From contig CACZMF010000005.1 of NCBI GenBank assembly GCA_902782225.1, forward strand, positions 124,001 to 188,000: 64,000 nucleotides of DNA, given 5' to 3'. Made by a program: the position numbers and the translations under genes. This DNA is from an uncultured Bacteroidia bacterium (lineage in GTDB: Bacteria; Bacteroidota; Bacteroidia; Bacteroidales; UBA932). The notes under the pieces are model-generated. The model ran no database searches, had not been told where the DNA came from, and worked only from the letters and a program-made list of their open reading frames with translations. Each line of letters starts with the position of its first letter. Positions within the stretch are counted from its first letter, which is position 1. Of this stretch, positions 55,821-64,000 are shown one piece after another.

Positions 55821-55952
55821 TCAACCCCAGGTATCTTCAACCAGATCGAAATCGGAAATATCGCCGGTGTAGTCACTACCGGAAGCTTCAAGCAGCGGCT
55901 GTGCTTCTCTATACAACAGCATCGCAGCCTCAGGTGACAAATACTTTTTCAT
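55821..55952 (-). CDS. 43-residue acidic peptide (Y-x-x-P-E family)
   Basis: A short ORF starting MKKYLSPEAAMLLY, with a central LLEASGSDYTG and an acidic end (DFDLVEDTWG), then TGA 2 bp before the ATG of the phosphatase-family gene. It resembles the peptides at 10643-10771 (YVKPE ... AAS ... acidic ... TW) and 59242-59379 (YKTPE ... YSG ... acidic ... IY). No signal peptide or membrane segment. The recurring position, 2-24 bp from flanking genes of the operon, supports that it is translated. Function unknown. Too short and divergent to assign to a named family. Confidence 0.6.
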   Translation of the reverse strand: MKKYLSPEAAMLLYREAQPLLEASGSDYTGDISDFDLVEDTWG

Positions 55953-55977
55953 ATCAGATAGTTTGTTTTGCCTAATG

Positions 55978-58900
55978 CTATTGGGCGAAGGTGATGTTGG
56001 TGGTGTTGCAGGATGCTCCGCAATTGGTTCCGCGCTCGCCCACGAACTGGAAGTAGTTCTCCGCCGTCAATGCGACCTTGTCGTCGGCAGACGTGCCGAA
56101 TACTCCGCTTACGCGGCATCCGCTGAATGTAGCGGCTTTGTCGCATAAACCGAACAGGACTCCGTTGTAGGTCTGGGCGCCGGCAGTGTTCACACTCTTG
56201 CCCAGGATTGTGGCGCCAAGGCTGGCGCAGTCCTTGATCTTCACGGTCGCGTGATTGACGAGGCACACGACGCCGGCCACCGAGACACTGCCCAGGGCGG
56301 TGAGGTCACCGTTGTTGATGCACCCGTCAAGTATGCTGCCTTCCCCTGCAATGCAGGTTATGTTGCCCAGGCGGAAAGTTCCGCTGACGGAAGACACCAC
56401 GTCGCCGTTGTTGATGCAGTCCTTCAGTTTGGTGTAGCGGTTGGCGGCGGGAACGATACCGGAACTGCGGCCGGCATTCGTGTAGATGTCACCGTCGTTG
56501 ACGCAGTCCGTGAGGGTGGTAAGCAGGGATGCCGCAGTGGTCGTGGCAAAGCCGGCGATGCCGCCCACCTCGAAACCGTTTGCTCCATTGCCGGAATTGT
56601 TTCCTCTGGTGAATTCCGCCGTAGAGGAGCCGATGTCAGCATGGTTGTGGAGCTTTTCAATGTTGGCAGCCAACGTGTTGGGATGTATTTCACCGATGAT
56701 TGCACCCACCATGGTGCGGCCTGCGGCATTGTTGTTGCCCAGCGACTTGGTGCCACCGCCGGTAATGGGCGCGTAGTTGTCGATATTCTGGATTGTAGCG
56801 CCCTTCACCAGACCGGCCAGCACGCCGAAACTGGAACCATAGGAAGCAGCCACGTTCATGGAACAACTGCTGGCAAAAGTGAGGTTCTTCACCGTGGCGC
56901 CGTCTTCGATCACGCCAAAGAATCCGTATGCAGCGTAACTGCCCGAAGAGGCGAAGTTCATGGCCAGGTTGGTGATGGAATGTCCCTGTCCGTCGAATGT
57001 TCCGGAGAATGATGCGCCGGTCGTGGTCAGGCTGTTATGGGTCCAGGTCGACATGCCGCCTTTGCCGATCGGGGTCCAGTCAGTGATGGACGAGCAGTCG
57101 ATATCGGCAGTCAGGACAGCCTTGTCGGCAGAGGTGAACGTCCCTGCGTTGACGGCAGCCGCAAAATCCAGGAGCTGTGCAGCGTTGGAAATGCTGGTCA
57201 CGTTGCCGGCAGGATATCCGTCCCATGCTTCGAAGGTGATGTTGGTGACCTTCGACTCGTTGCCGGATTTGATCATGCCGATATAACTCATGTAATTGGC
57301 ATCGGTCAATATGACGGGGTATTCATATTCACCCTTGTTGTAGTTGGCCACAGCGCCGCCGGCAATAAGGCCGTCGACGGAGGCGAAGGTATTGATATTG
57401 GCGATGAGGGTGCCCCTGTAGGTTGTATGGTTGCAGACGATGAGACCGTGGTTGCCGCCACCGCTCACCGTCACGTTGGCATTGTTCAGCAGGCAGGCAA
57501 GGCCGCCGGCATTGGCGCCGCTGTCGGTGGCGACGACTGTGCCGTAATTGGAGCAGCCGGACATGGAACTGTCGGTGCCGAAAATCACGCAGATGCCGGC
57601 AATACGGGCATTGGTGCAAGTATTGTGGATATTGCCGCGGTTGACGCAGTCCTTGAGTTCTGTACGGGTGTTGGCAGCGGCAAGGATACCGGCGACGCGT
57701 CCGGTGGACGTGGTCAGGTTGCCATGGTTGTCGCAGTTCTCGATCAGGTTCCGGACACCTGTGTTGGTCGTGTTGCTGAAGCCGACGATACCGCCCACCT
57801 GCATTCCTACGCCACCGTTGGCGGTGTTTTTGCCGGTGTGTGCGTTCACTTCTCCGTAGTTGTCCACGTTGTCCAGATGGGTCTTGCCGTCCACCGTGCC
57901 CATGGCATAACCGACCATTCCGAAGAAGGCGGCCCCTGTAGAAGTGTTCTCCAGGATACTCATGGGAGAGTAGTTGGTGACATTCTGGATTGTGGAGCAG
58001 CGGGCAAGGCCGGCCACGATACCGGCCTCCATGACGCCGGAAGGAGTCACCTTGAAGAAGCCCGGATCGCCGGAAGCGGCACCGAACACGAGGTTCTTGA
58101 CCGTTGCGCCGTCAAGGATGCCGAAGAAGCCGTAAGGGGAATTCTCGACAGGGCTGCCGTTTATCTGGAGGTTCTTCAGGACATGGTTTTCACCGTCGAA
58201 GACTCCGCGGAACGAGTTCCCCGCAACCGTGTAGGGATTGGCGGAAAGGAAGGTTCCGTCGCCGATGGGAGTCCAGGAGCCCAGGCCGGAGCAGTCGATG
58301 TCTGCCTTCAGGCTCACACGGCAGTTTGCCCACAGGAGGCTGCCGCTGTTCACGCCGTCGCGGAATGTCTCCAGGTCGGAGGCATTGTTGATCTCGAAGC
58401 TGTTCTCGGTCTGCACCTTGCACTGGATGGTGTACTGGCCGCCGCCGGTCCAGGTCTGTGCGGTCATGGGCAGCGTACGGACATACATGGCATCAGGGGT
58501 CTCCACGATAACTGAGAGTTCATCGCCCGCCTCGAAGGCCACGCCGGCCGCAGAGAACATCATATAAGCTTCGATGATGTGGTTTGTCGGAGCGGCTCCG
58601 CCCATCGAAAGCGTCTGTCCGGAGACTTTGACTCCGCCCTCATTGGTGGTCGGGAACACATCGCGGGAAGCGAGCAGGGACACGGAACTGACCGCAGTCA
58701 CGGCGTCAGGCAACTGCAGGCGCAGCTGCACCACACCATTCTGGATCAGGGCTCCGCCATTTTCCGCAGCCCAGCCCGCGTCGAACTTGGGCTCCTGGTA
58801 CTCGCTCACGCCGGAAAGCATGGCGTTATACTCCAGGTGCGCGGTGGAAGAATTGCCGCTCTGGGCCTGGGAGGCATAACTGCGGGCGTTGAAAGCCGCG

Positions 58901-59229
58901 GCGTCGGCATAACTGCCGGGATAGATGATGGTGTAGGGGCCGTCACCCGGGGCCGGGCCGTCGAATTCAGCCTCGTGGGAACTAATGATGTTGCTCACCG
59001 AGAACTCGTTCCCGTTGACGGAAAGGATGTCGGCATCCTCCCATTCCAGGTTCATGGCCTTCCTGTCACTTGCTTCCGACATGGACACTTTCGTGGCCAG
59101 GCTTTCAGAAGTGGACACCTTGATGGTGACCCGTTCTCCGGACTGAGGCTGGATTTCCTTTTCAATTATCGACGTGCAGGAAAAAGCACAGAGGGCCGAA
59201 ACGGCCAATAAGATGTATCTTGTCTTCAT
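55978..59229 (-). CDS. Surface lipoprotein: fimbrillin-like head and two GLUG-like repeat arrays
   Basis: 1083 residues. Lipobox Cys18 (CAFSC), then TSIIEKE. About 25-275 is the fimbrillin-like head (GERVTIKVSTSESLATKVS). The first header (LKADIDCSGLGSWTPIGDG; FRGVFDGENHVLKNL) opens array 1 (about 340-665). A second header (LTADIDCSSITDWTPIGKGG; FSGTFDGQGHSITNL) opens array 2 (about 740-1083). Repeats have the form GGIVGFSNTTNTGVRNLIEN...C-x-N-x-G. No enzyme domain is present, so it looks like the pure scaffold of the family. A GGAGGG sequence lies 10 bp before the ATG, just after the stop of the upstream 45-residue peptide gene. Confidence 0.83.
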   Translation of the reverse strand: MKTRYILLAVSALCAFSCTSIIEKEIQPQSGERVTIKVSTSESLATKVSMSEASDRKAMNLEWEDADILSVNGNEFSVSNIISSHEAEFDGPAPGDGPYTIIYPGSYADAAAFNARSYASQAQSGNSSTAHLEYNAMLSGVSEYQEPKFDAGWAAENGGALIQNGVVQLRLQLPDAVTAVSSVSLLASRDVFPTTNEGGVKVSGQTLSMGGAAPTNHIIEAYMMFSAAGVAFEAGDELSVIVETPDAMYVRTLPMTAQTWTGGGQYTIQCKVQTENSFEINNASDLETFRDGVNSGSLLWANCRVSLKADIDCSGLGSWTPIGDGTFLSANPYTVAGNSFRGVFDGENHVLKNLQINGSPVENSPYGFFGILDGATVKNLVFGAASGDPGFFKVTPSGVMEAGIVAGLARCSTIQNVTNYSPMSILENTSTGAAFFGMVGYAMGTVDGKTHLDNVDNYGEVNAHTGKNTANGGVGMQVGGIVGFSNTTNTGVRNLIENCDNHGNLTTSTGRVAGILAAANTRTELKDCVNRGNIHNTCTNARIAGICVIFGTDSSMSGCSNYGTVVATDSGANAGGLACLLNNANVTVSGGGNHGLIVCNHTTYRGTLIANINTFASVDGLIAGGAVANYNKGEYEYPVILTDANYMSYIGMIKSGNESKVTNITFEAWDGYPAGNVTSISNAAQLLDFAAAVNAGTFTSADKAVLTADIDCSSITDWTPIGKGGMSTWTHNSLTTTGASFSGTFDGQGHSITNLAMNFASSGSYAAYGFFGVIEDGATVKNLTFASSCSMNVAASYGSSFGVLAGLVKGATIQNIDNYAPITGGGTKSLGNNNAAGRTMVGAIIGEIHPNTLAANIEKLHNHADIGSSTAEFTRGNNSGNGANGFEVGGIAGFATTTAASLLTTLTDCVNDGDIYTNAGRSSGIVPAANRYTKLKDCINNGDVVSSVSGTFRLGNITCIAGEGSILDGCINNGDLTALGSVSVAGVVCLVNHATVKIKDCASLGATILGKSVNTAGAQTYNGVLFGLCDKAATFSGCRVSGVFGTSADDKVALTAENYFQFVGERGTNCGASCNTTNITFAQ

Positions 59230-59241
59230 GATCGTACCCTC

Positions 59242-59379
59242 CTAATAGATGTCGTTGTCAAGTGTTTCCAGGAAGACATCATTGTTTTCCATATTGTTCA
59301 CGCCGGAATAGAGCAATACCTCCCTGAGGTCGACTTCCAGCATCTCGGCCTCGGGTGTTTTATAGCTTCTTCGTGTCAT
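59242..59379 (-). CDS. 45-residue acidic peptide (Y-x-x-P-E family)
   Basis: Starts MTRRSYKTPEAEMLEVDL, then LLYSGVNNM and an acidic end DVFLETLDNDIY. Its TAG overlaps TAGGAGGG, an SD-like sequence 12 bp before the next ATG at 59229, exactly as at the 10643 peptide/10783 lipoprotein junction. The ATG at 59379 lies 25 bp after the stop of the propeller lipoprotein gene. Shared layout with two other short ORFs argues for a real, unnamed small-protein family. Function unknown. Confidence 0.6.
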   Translation of the reverse strand: MTRRSYKTPEAEMLEVDLREVLLYSGVNNMENNDVFLETLDNDIY

Positions 59380-59404
59380 TGTGTATTGAGTGTTGATTGA
59401 TTCT

Positions 59405-60766
59405 TTAGTCCTTCAGTTTGATGATGCACGTGTGTTTCTTCGATCCGGAAGTGGGATAATCACCCACGAAGCCAAGGTACATCCGGCCCTTGCGGATGTG
59501 GACTCCTTCGGGCTCGAACGTGCCGTCCGAAGACAGGTTCAGCTTGACGAGCTGCTGCTTGTCGGCAGACACGCCCACTTTGACGAGCTTTTGAAGGATA
59601 TTCCCGCTGAAATCCATGACCGACATCAGCGTGGCTTCATCGTTCTTGGCTCCGGAAGTCACATATATCTTGTCGTCATACACGCACAGGCCCTGGACCG
59701 CGCCGGCGTTGGTCTCCCCCGTGGTCACGCCCTTGCGCTTCCATGGGAAACTGGCCAGGGGCTTGACGGTTTTCAGATTGTAGGCCGTCACGCTCTTCCC
59801 TTCATTGTGGGACGTGCGGGTGACCTTCACCGTGACCGTCTTGGCATTTCGTATCTCGGACAGCCGGTACACATAGATGTAATCGCTGCCGTTTTCATAG
59901 GTCCACAGGGCGATCACGTCGTGCTCGGTGTCCACGTCGGCGAAGCGGGCTCCGTTGTCATTGAGATAGAACTGCTCGAGGGACTCTTCGGCATATTCGG
60001 TGACGCCGGCCTTGAACTTGTGACGGCAGACCAGGCGCACGTCCGGGCCATTGGCCTTGCCGCCGGAGTATCCGCCGTTTTCCGCGTGGTCTCCCATCGT
60101 GCCGCTGGTCCAGAAATAGACGTCGTCGGCATCGTACTCGATGCTGAAACCATCACCGTGGCCGCCGCTGGGCAGCACCATGTCTCCGCCTATCTTGGAA
60201 CCATCCTTGTTCAGGGCGCACACACGCATTGACGTGGCATCTTCCGTGGACATATAGAACTGTCCCCTTTTGTCGATGTCGAAACTCTGCATTCCGGTCT
60301 GGAGTCCCAACGGCAGTGCTATCATATCGGCCGTCAGAGGCTGCGTGATGTCCTGGTTGAAAGAAGCGGTCGTGCTTTCGTTCTTTTTCACGACCACGGA
60401 CAGGCGTCCGCTTGCGCTGATCTTCGCGGAGGAAAGCGTCAGCGTGGACGTCCCCTCCTTGAGACCCTTCACCTTGCCGGCGGCAACGGAAGCCACGTCC
60501 GGGGCGGAAGATAGTATCTCCACTCCGCCCGGATTGGTGACAAAATCATAATCGGCCTTGACATAAACGCCTCTGTCAAAGACCTGATACTGCACGGGAA
60601 GGGATATTTCCTCCCCCTCGAAAACGGTGCACTCGTTCTGGAGAAAGGCCATTTTGTCCTTTTTCGTTTCCGAAGCGGCCGGCACCGGGGCCGTGCATCC
60701 TGTCAGCAGAAAGGCTGCCGCCGACAGAGCGGCGGCAGCTTTCGCCAGAAAAAGCTTTATACCCAT
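59405..60766 (-). CDS. Lipoprotein with Ig-like domain and probable TagC/helveticin-like beta-propeller
   Basis: 453 residues. Lipobox Cys24 (AAFLLTGC). About 45-140 looks like a bacterial Ig-like (Big_2) domain (VASVAAGKVKGLKEGTSTLT). From about 150 on there are propeller-like blades: GMQSFDIDKRGQFYMS, SGGHGDGFSIEYDADDVYFW, ALWTYENGSDYIYVYRL, and FEPEGVHIRKGRMYLGFVG. The HGD...E...W and EPEG patterns recall the P68-RBP/TagC-like and helveticin-J propellers; this is a tentative resemblance. ATG 60766 lies 4 bp after the stop of the upstream gene. Likely surface-exposed binding partner of the operon. Another propeller-like lipoprotein is at 36935-38164. Confidence 0.6.
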   Translation of the reverse strand: MGIKLFLAKAAAALSAAAFLLTGCTAPVPAASETKKDKMAFLQNECTVFEGEEISLPVQYQVFDRGVYVKADYDFVTNPGGVEILSSAPDVASVAAGKVKGLKEGTSTLTLSSAKISASGRLSVVVKKNESTTASFNQDITQPLTADMIALPLGLQTGMQSFDIDKRGQFYMSTEDATSMRVCALNKDGSKIGGDMVLPSGGHGDGFSIEYDADDVYFWTSGTMGDHAENGGYSGGKANGPDVRLVCRHKFKAGVTEYAEESLEQFYLNDNGARFADVDTEHDVIALWTYENGSDYIYVYRLSEIRNAKTVTVKVTRTSHNEGKSVTAYNLKTVKPLASFPWKRKGVTTGETNAGAVQGLCVYDDKIYVTSGAKNDEATLMSVMDFSGNILQKLVKVGVSADKQQLVKLNLSSDGTFEPEGVHIRKGRMYLGFVGDYPTSGSKKHTCIIKLKD

Positions 60767-60770
60767 CAGG

Positions 60771-63553
60771 TCAGTTGCCGCAGACATTGCCTTCGAATTT
60801 GCAGTTGCCTGCTTTGCTGGTGGCGAGGGTGATGTATTTGTCGAAATTGTCCGGGGCCAGGGTGACGACCTGGAAATCAGCATCCGGAGTCAGAGGACCG
60901 ACCTTGCCGCCCACCTTGCAGTTCGTGATGGTCACGGCCTTGTTGTTGGCATTGCCGAGGATGGCGCCCATATATACGGTGCCCGCCTTGAACATGTCGG
61001 ACAGGACGGCTCCGTAATTCTCGCAGGCTTCGATGGTTATGGGGTTGTTGGCCTGGCCCAGGATGCCGGCGGCGTAGCCGTGGACGGTGTCGCCCGCCTT
61101 GTCGAAGACCACGTCGCCACGGTTGATGCAGCGGGTGAACACGTCGTCGGTGCTGCCGGCGGAGCAGATGCCGCCGATGCGGCTGTTGCTGGCCTTGACG
61201 TCAAGTCCGGAAATCTTGCCCTCGTTGAGGCAGTCTTCGACCTTGGTCTTGGCATTTGCAGAAGCCACGATGCCGGCGAGGCGGGTGGCCTCTGCCGCAA
61301 TAGCAGCCTTGTTGGTGCAGTTCTGGATGTAGTTGAAGTTCTTGCCGTCGGAGAAGCCCACGATGCCGGCCACGGAGACGCCGGTGCCGCCGTTGTTGGT
61401 GTTGACGGAGTTCTTGGAGCTGAGTTTGCCTTCGTTGACGCAGTCCTTGACATAGCTGGCGAATTCTCCTTCCGCCGTGTACATCTCGCCGACGATGCCG
61501 GCCAGGCATTCACGGGTGAGGTCCGTGACGGCGGTAACGCTCATCGTGGACTTGTTCGTACAGCCTTCCACGGTGGAGTTGAGCGCAAATCCGGCCACGC
61601 CTCCGATGAATGACATCGCGGCGCTCTGCCCCTCGAAGACAGCCTTGGGGCCGATGACCACGTTCTTCACCGTCGCACCGTTGAGGATGCCGAAGAGACC
61701 TGCCGCATAGCCTGCGGGAGCGTCGGCGGGGACGCTGACCTTGAAGTTGTCGACGGTGTGTCCCTTGCCGTCGAAAACGCCCGTAAAGGGAACGACGCCA
61801 TCCGCGATGACACCGGCATTTGACACTGCACCTACTCCGATGGGCGTCCAGGCCTCGCCGCCGAGGTCGATGTCAGCACCGAGGACCAGCACGCCGTCCA
61901 CGAGGAACTTGCTCACGTCGCCTCCGGTCTTCACCATTTCGGCGAATTCCTTCAGGTCTGCGGCCGAGCCGATTCCCTGGACGCTCGGTTCCGGTCCCGG
62001 AGCCGGAGCGCCGTCCCAGGTCAGGTCGGTTATCTTCTCGCGGTTGGCATCCGACACGGCACCGATGTATTCGGTGAAGTTTCCGGCATTCACATCGATC
62101 ATCTCGTGGTTGCCGTCTTCCTTATATACACCGAGCCGGCCGCCGACCGTCACGCCGCTGATGGATGCGAACTTGCTGACGTTTGCACCGATGAGACCTC
62201 TATAATTGGTATTAGCAGCGATCACGGTACCCTTGTTCTGGCCACCCTTCATGACGATCTTGTCGTCGTTGAAGAAGCCTACGATGGCTCCTGCGTGTGT
62301 GTCGGAAGCAGTGGTGGTGAGGTTTCCGTTGTTCACCAGGCCCTCGGCCACGGCATTCTTGTAGAGAACGGACACGACGTTGCCGATACGTCCGTTGGCT
62401 ATGGTGTTGATCTGGTTGGCGTTGTTGGTACAGTTGAGGAAGTGGCCGCCGTAGTTGGCCGTGGCGACTATTCCGGAGCAGCGTCCCAGCTTGGCGGTGA
62501 TTTCACCGTTGTTGACGCAGTTCTCGATATTGTTTGCCGAGTCATCCTGGGCCGTGGTCACGAAACCGGCTATTCCGCCGTACATCGTGCCGGTAGCGCC
62601 GTTGGCGGTATTGCTGCCGCAATCGGCATTGACGGTGAGGCTGGTCGTGCAGTCCTTGATGATACTGGTGGCCGTGCCCGTATTGAACACGAAGCCCGCA
62701 AGGCCGCTCAGGGCGAAGCGCTTAGAATCTCCGGTACCGGCGGAAGTGATCTTTCCGCTGACCTTCACATTCTGAATCGTGGAAGAAATGGCCGTTCCCA
62801 CGAGGACGCCGGCATCGGCCTGGCCCTCTGCGGAAATCTTGAGGTCGGTTTCGATGTTCAGGTCCTTGACGGTAGCGCCGTCAAGCACGCCGAAGAGGCC
62901 GAAGGTGCCGTTGGCAGGGACTTTCACGGTGGGGTTGAAGCCCCGGATGGTATGGCCGCCGCCGTTGAACACGCCCTTGAAGGCGGTTCCGGTGTAGGAG
63001 CCTAAATAGTTGCCGTTGCTCACGGTCTCGGGATTGCCGATAGGTGTCCACTCCCGGAGAGCAGTTCCACTTCCTTGGAAGCGTTCTGCCAGCGGCTTAT
63101 GCCGTCATTCTCATTCACGGCCTGGACGAATTTCATGAACTCTTCCACGTCCGGGATGCCTCCGATGCCTGCAGACGGATCGAAGGGCACGGTGTAGCCG
63201 AGCTGGGAGATGGGCACCGTGTAGGACTTGCCGCCGCCGGAGAACACTATCTCTCCGGAACGCGGAGCGACATCCGTATTGTCATTGATGAACGTGCTTT
63301 CCACCGTGAAACTGACGATGGCGTTGCCGCTGCCGAAGATAGGGTCGGCCTTGACCCAGGTGGGGGTCACGACGATCCAGTTTGCATTGGTCGTCAGGTT
63401 GATGACCTGCTCGCCCGGATTCTTGCAGGGCACGTCGTTCAGGGCCGCCGGGTCTGAAGAAAAGGTAATCTGCTGTTCGGCCTCCTTTGCACAGGAAGAG
63501 GCCATCATCAATGCCAAGAATGATGCGCAGATCAGTTTTGCAATCGATTTCAT
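60771..63553 (-). pseudogene. BACON-domain + GLUG-array lipoprotein, frameshifted near 63020-63045
   Basis: Frame 1 (63553 to 63020) gives lipobox Cys21 (MMASSC), a BACON-like domain (ITFSSDPAALNDVPCKNPGE; TNANWIVVTPTWV; SGEIVFSGGGKSYTVPISQ) and the start of the family header, then stops after SGSGHLSAIPRP. The header resumes in another frame (EWTPIGNPETVSNGNYLG) and runs to 60771 with two GLUG-like arrays (second header LGADIDLGGEAWTPIG). Compared with paralogues, the DIDFSG part between VELL and WTPIG is missing, consistent with a small out-of-frame deletion in or near CTCCGGGAGTGG. It may be a pseudogene, a variable gene or a sequence error. It lacks an enzyme domain. Gap of 16 bp to the NAGPA gene upstream. 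Confidence 0.75.
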
Positions 63554-63569
63554 ATGGTTTTGTTATTAA

Positions 63570-64000
63570 TTATTTCAGTCTTACAAGCATATAGTTGAGA
63601 CAACTGCGTTCGCCTTTGGAGTCGCAGACGCGATTGACAAGCCTGCCGGAGGATGACGACGGGTCATACACCCACATGCAGGAGGAACCGCCGCCATCGA
63701 AACGGGTCATGTTCCAGCCGCCGAGTTTCCTGGCGATGCGGAACATCTCATATCCTTTCAGGCCGTAGGAATATTCGGGCTGGCGCCCGTCCACTTCCAC
63801 AAGCCAGACAGTCTTGCGGTCCTGGCTGACCACGGGGAAGGTCATAGGGTCGAAAGTAGTATAGAGATTGTTCCCGGTCGAAGGCGTGTTGCTGCCGTCC
63901 TGGCCGTTTTCCATCAGCCTGTACATGCTGCTGTTCTGGGTGTAGATCGGCTTGGTCTCCCCTTCGATGGACATGTCGAACTTCAGCCGCACCGTGTCTC
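63570..64000 (-). CDS. NAGPA-type phosphodiester glycosidase domain protein (5' part outside window)
   Basis: The open frame runs off the right edge, so only the last about 142 codons are seen. They match the C-terminus of the NAGPA domain at 50779-54837: VEVDGRQPEYSYGLKGYEMF, MTRFDGGGSSCMWVYDPSSS, and SKGERSCLNYMLVRLK versus SNGERSCMSYLLIRAK in that protein. The RFDGGGS loop is the family signature. It may be a scaffold lipoprotein like its paralogue or a standalone enzyme; the N-terminal part must be seen to tell. It is the first visible gene of the long minus-strand operon. Confidence 0.85.
   Translation of the reverse strand, partial: DTVRLKFDMSIEGETKPIYTQNSSMYRLMENGQDGSNTPSTGNNLYTTFDPMTFPVVSQDRKTVWLVEVDGRQPEYSYGLKGYEMFRIARKLGGWNMTRFDGGGSSCMWVYDPSSSSGRLVNRVCDSKGERSCLNYMLVRLK

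Overview
The window looks like chromosome of a high-GC member of the Bacteroidales (inference; candidates are Rikenellaceae/Alistipes-like or uncultured gut lineages). Support: TAnnTTTG-type -7 promoter elements (some with TTTG about 19-20 bp upstream), many lipoproteins with acidic residues just after the lipobox cysteine, a TonB receptor with a carboxypeptidase-like N-terminus, S46 and DUF4837/DUF4876/DUF6850 proteins, fimbrillin-like domains and LytTR regulation. Genes are tightly packed, and the high GC gives long antisense shadow ORFs, which are left out.

Layout. 1-6.7 kb: rpsT (partial), tRNA-Glu, an L,D-transpeptidase, a WG-repeat protein, and the operon phosphohexomutase > M23/LysM peptidase > miaB. 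6.7-13.9 kb: an accessory island with two large surface lipoproteins built from a fimbrillin-like head and a GLUG-like repeat array. One ends in a glycerophosphodiester phosphodiesterase domain. The other follows a 42-residue peptide gene and is bounded by a 48-bp inverted repeat plus the leftover 3' end of a paralogue. 13.9-18.7 kb: housekeeping genes (def, ruvX, a small membrane protein, dxr, rseP, DUF4837). 18.7-29.6 kb: TonB receptor > DUF4876 > DUF6850 > M16 peptidase, divergent from an S46 dipeptidyl-peptidase. 29.6-36 kb: tRNA-His, two tandem-repeat blocks, and a lipid/amino-acid operon (PlsC-like > AMP ligase > DUF3737 > PatB aminotransferase), with an alcohol-acetyltransferase-like gene upstream. 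36-46.6 kb: a LytTR membrane regulator with iterated operator-like repeats, envelope proteins, a reverse transcriptase behind a potentially structured leader, an Omp85-like barrel, a GlpT/UhpT-like transporter and a DUF389 protein.

46.7-64 kb: one long minus-strand operon ending in a clear terminator at 46.67 kb and entering from beyond the right edge. In transcription order it encodes: an NAGPA-type phosphodiester glycosidase end (partial), a BACON + GLUG lipoprotein with a frameshift, an Ig-like + propeller lipoprotein, a 45-aa peptide, a double-array GLUG lipoprotein, a 43-aa peptide, an endonuclease/exonuclease/phosphatase-family enzyme, a GLUG lipoprotein with a C-terminal NAGPA domain, and a GLUG lipoprotein with a DUF4886 (SGNH-like) domain between two arrays.

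The main candidate for an undescribed system is this set of scaffold lipoproteins (fimbrillin head + GLUG arrays) carrying interchangeable enzyme domains, three of whose genes or gene groups follow short acidic peptides with a Y-x-x-P-E signature. Several of the enzymes belong to phosphodiester-cleaving families, and a GlpT-like transporter lies next to the operon. Surface scavenging of phosphodiester-linked glycans or lipids is a plausible but untested reading.
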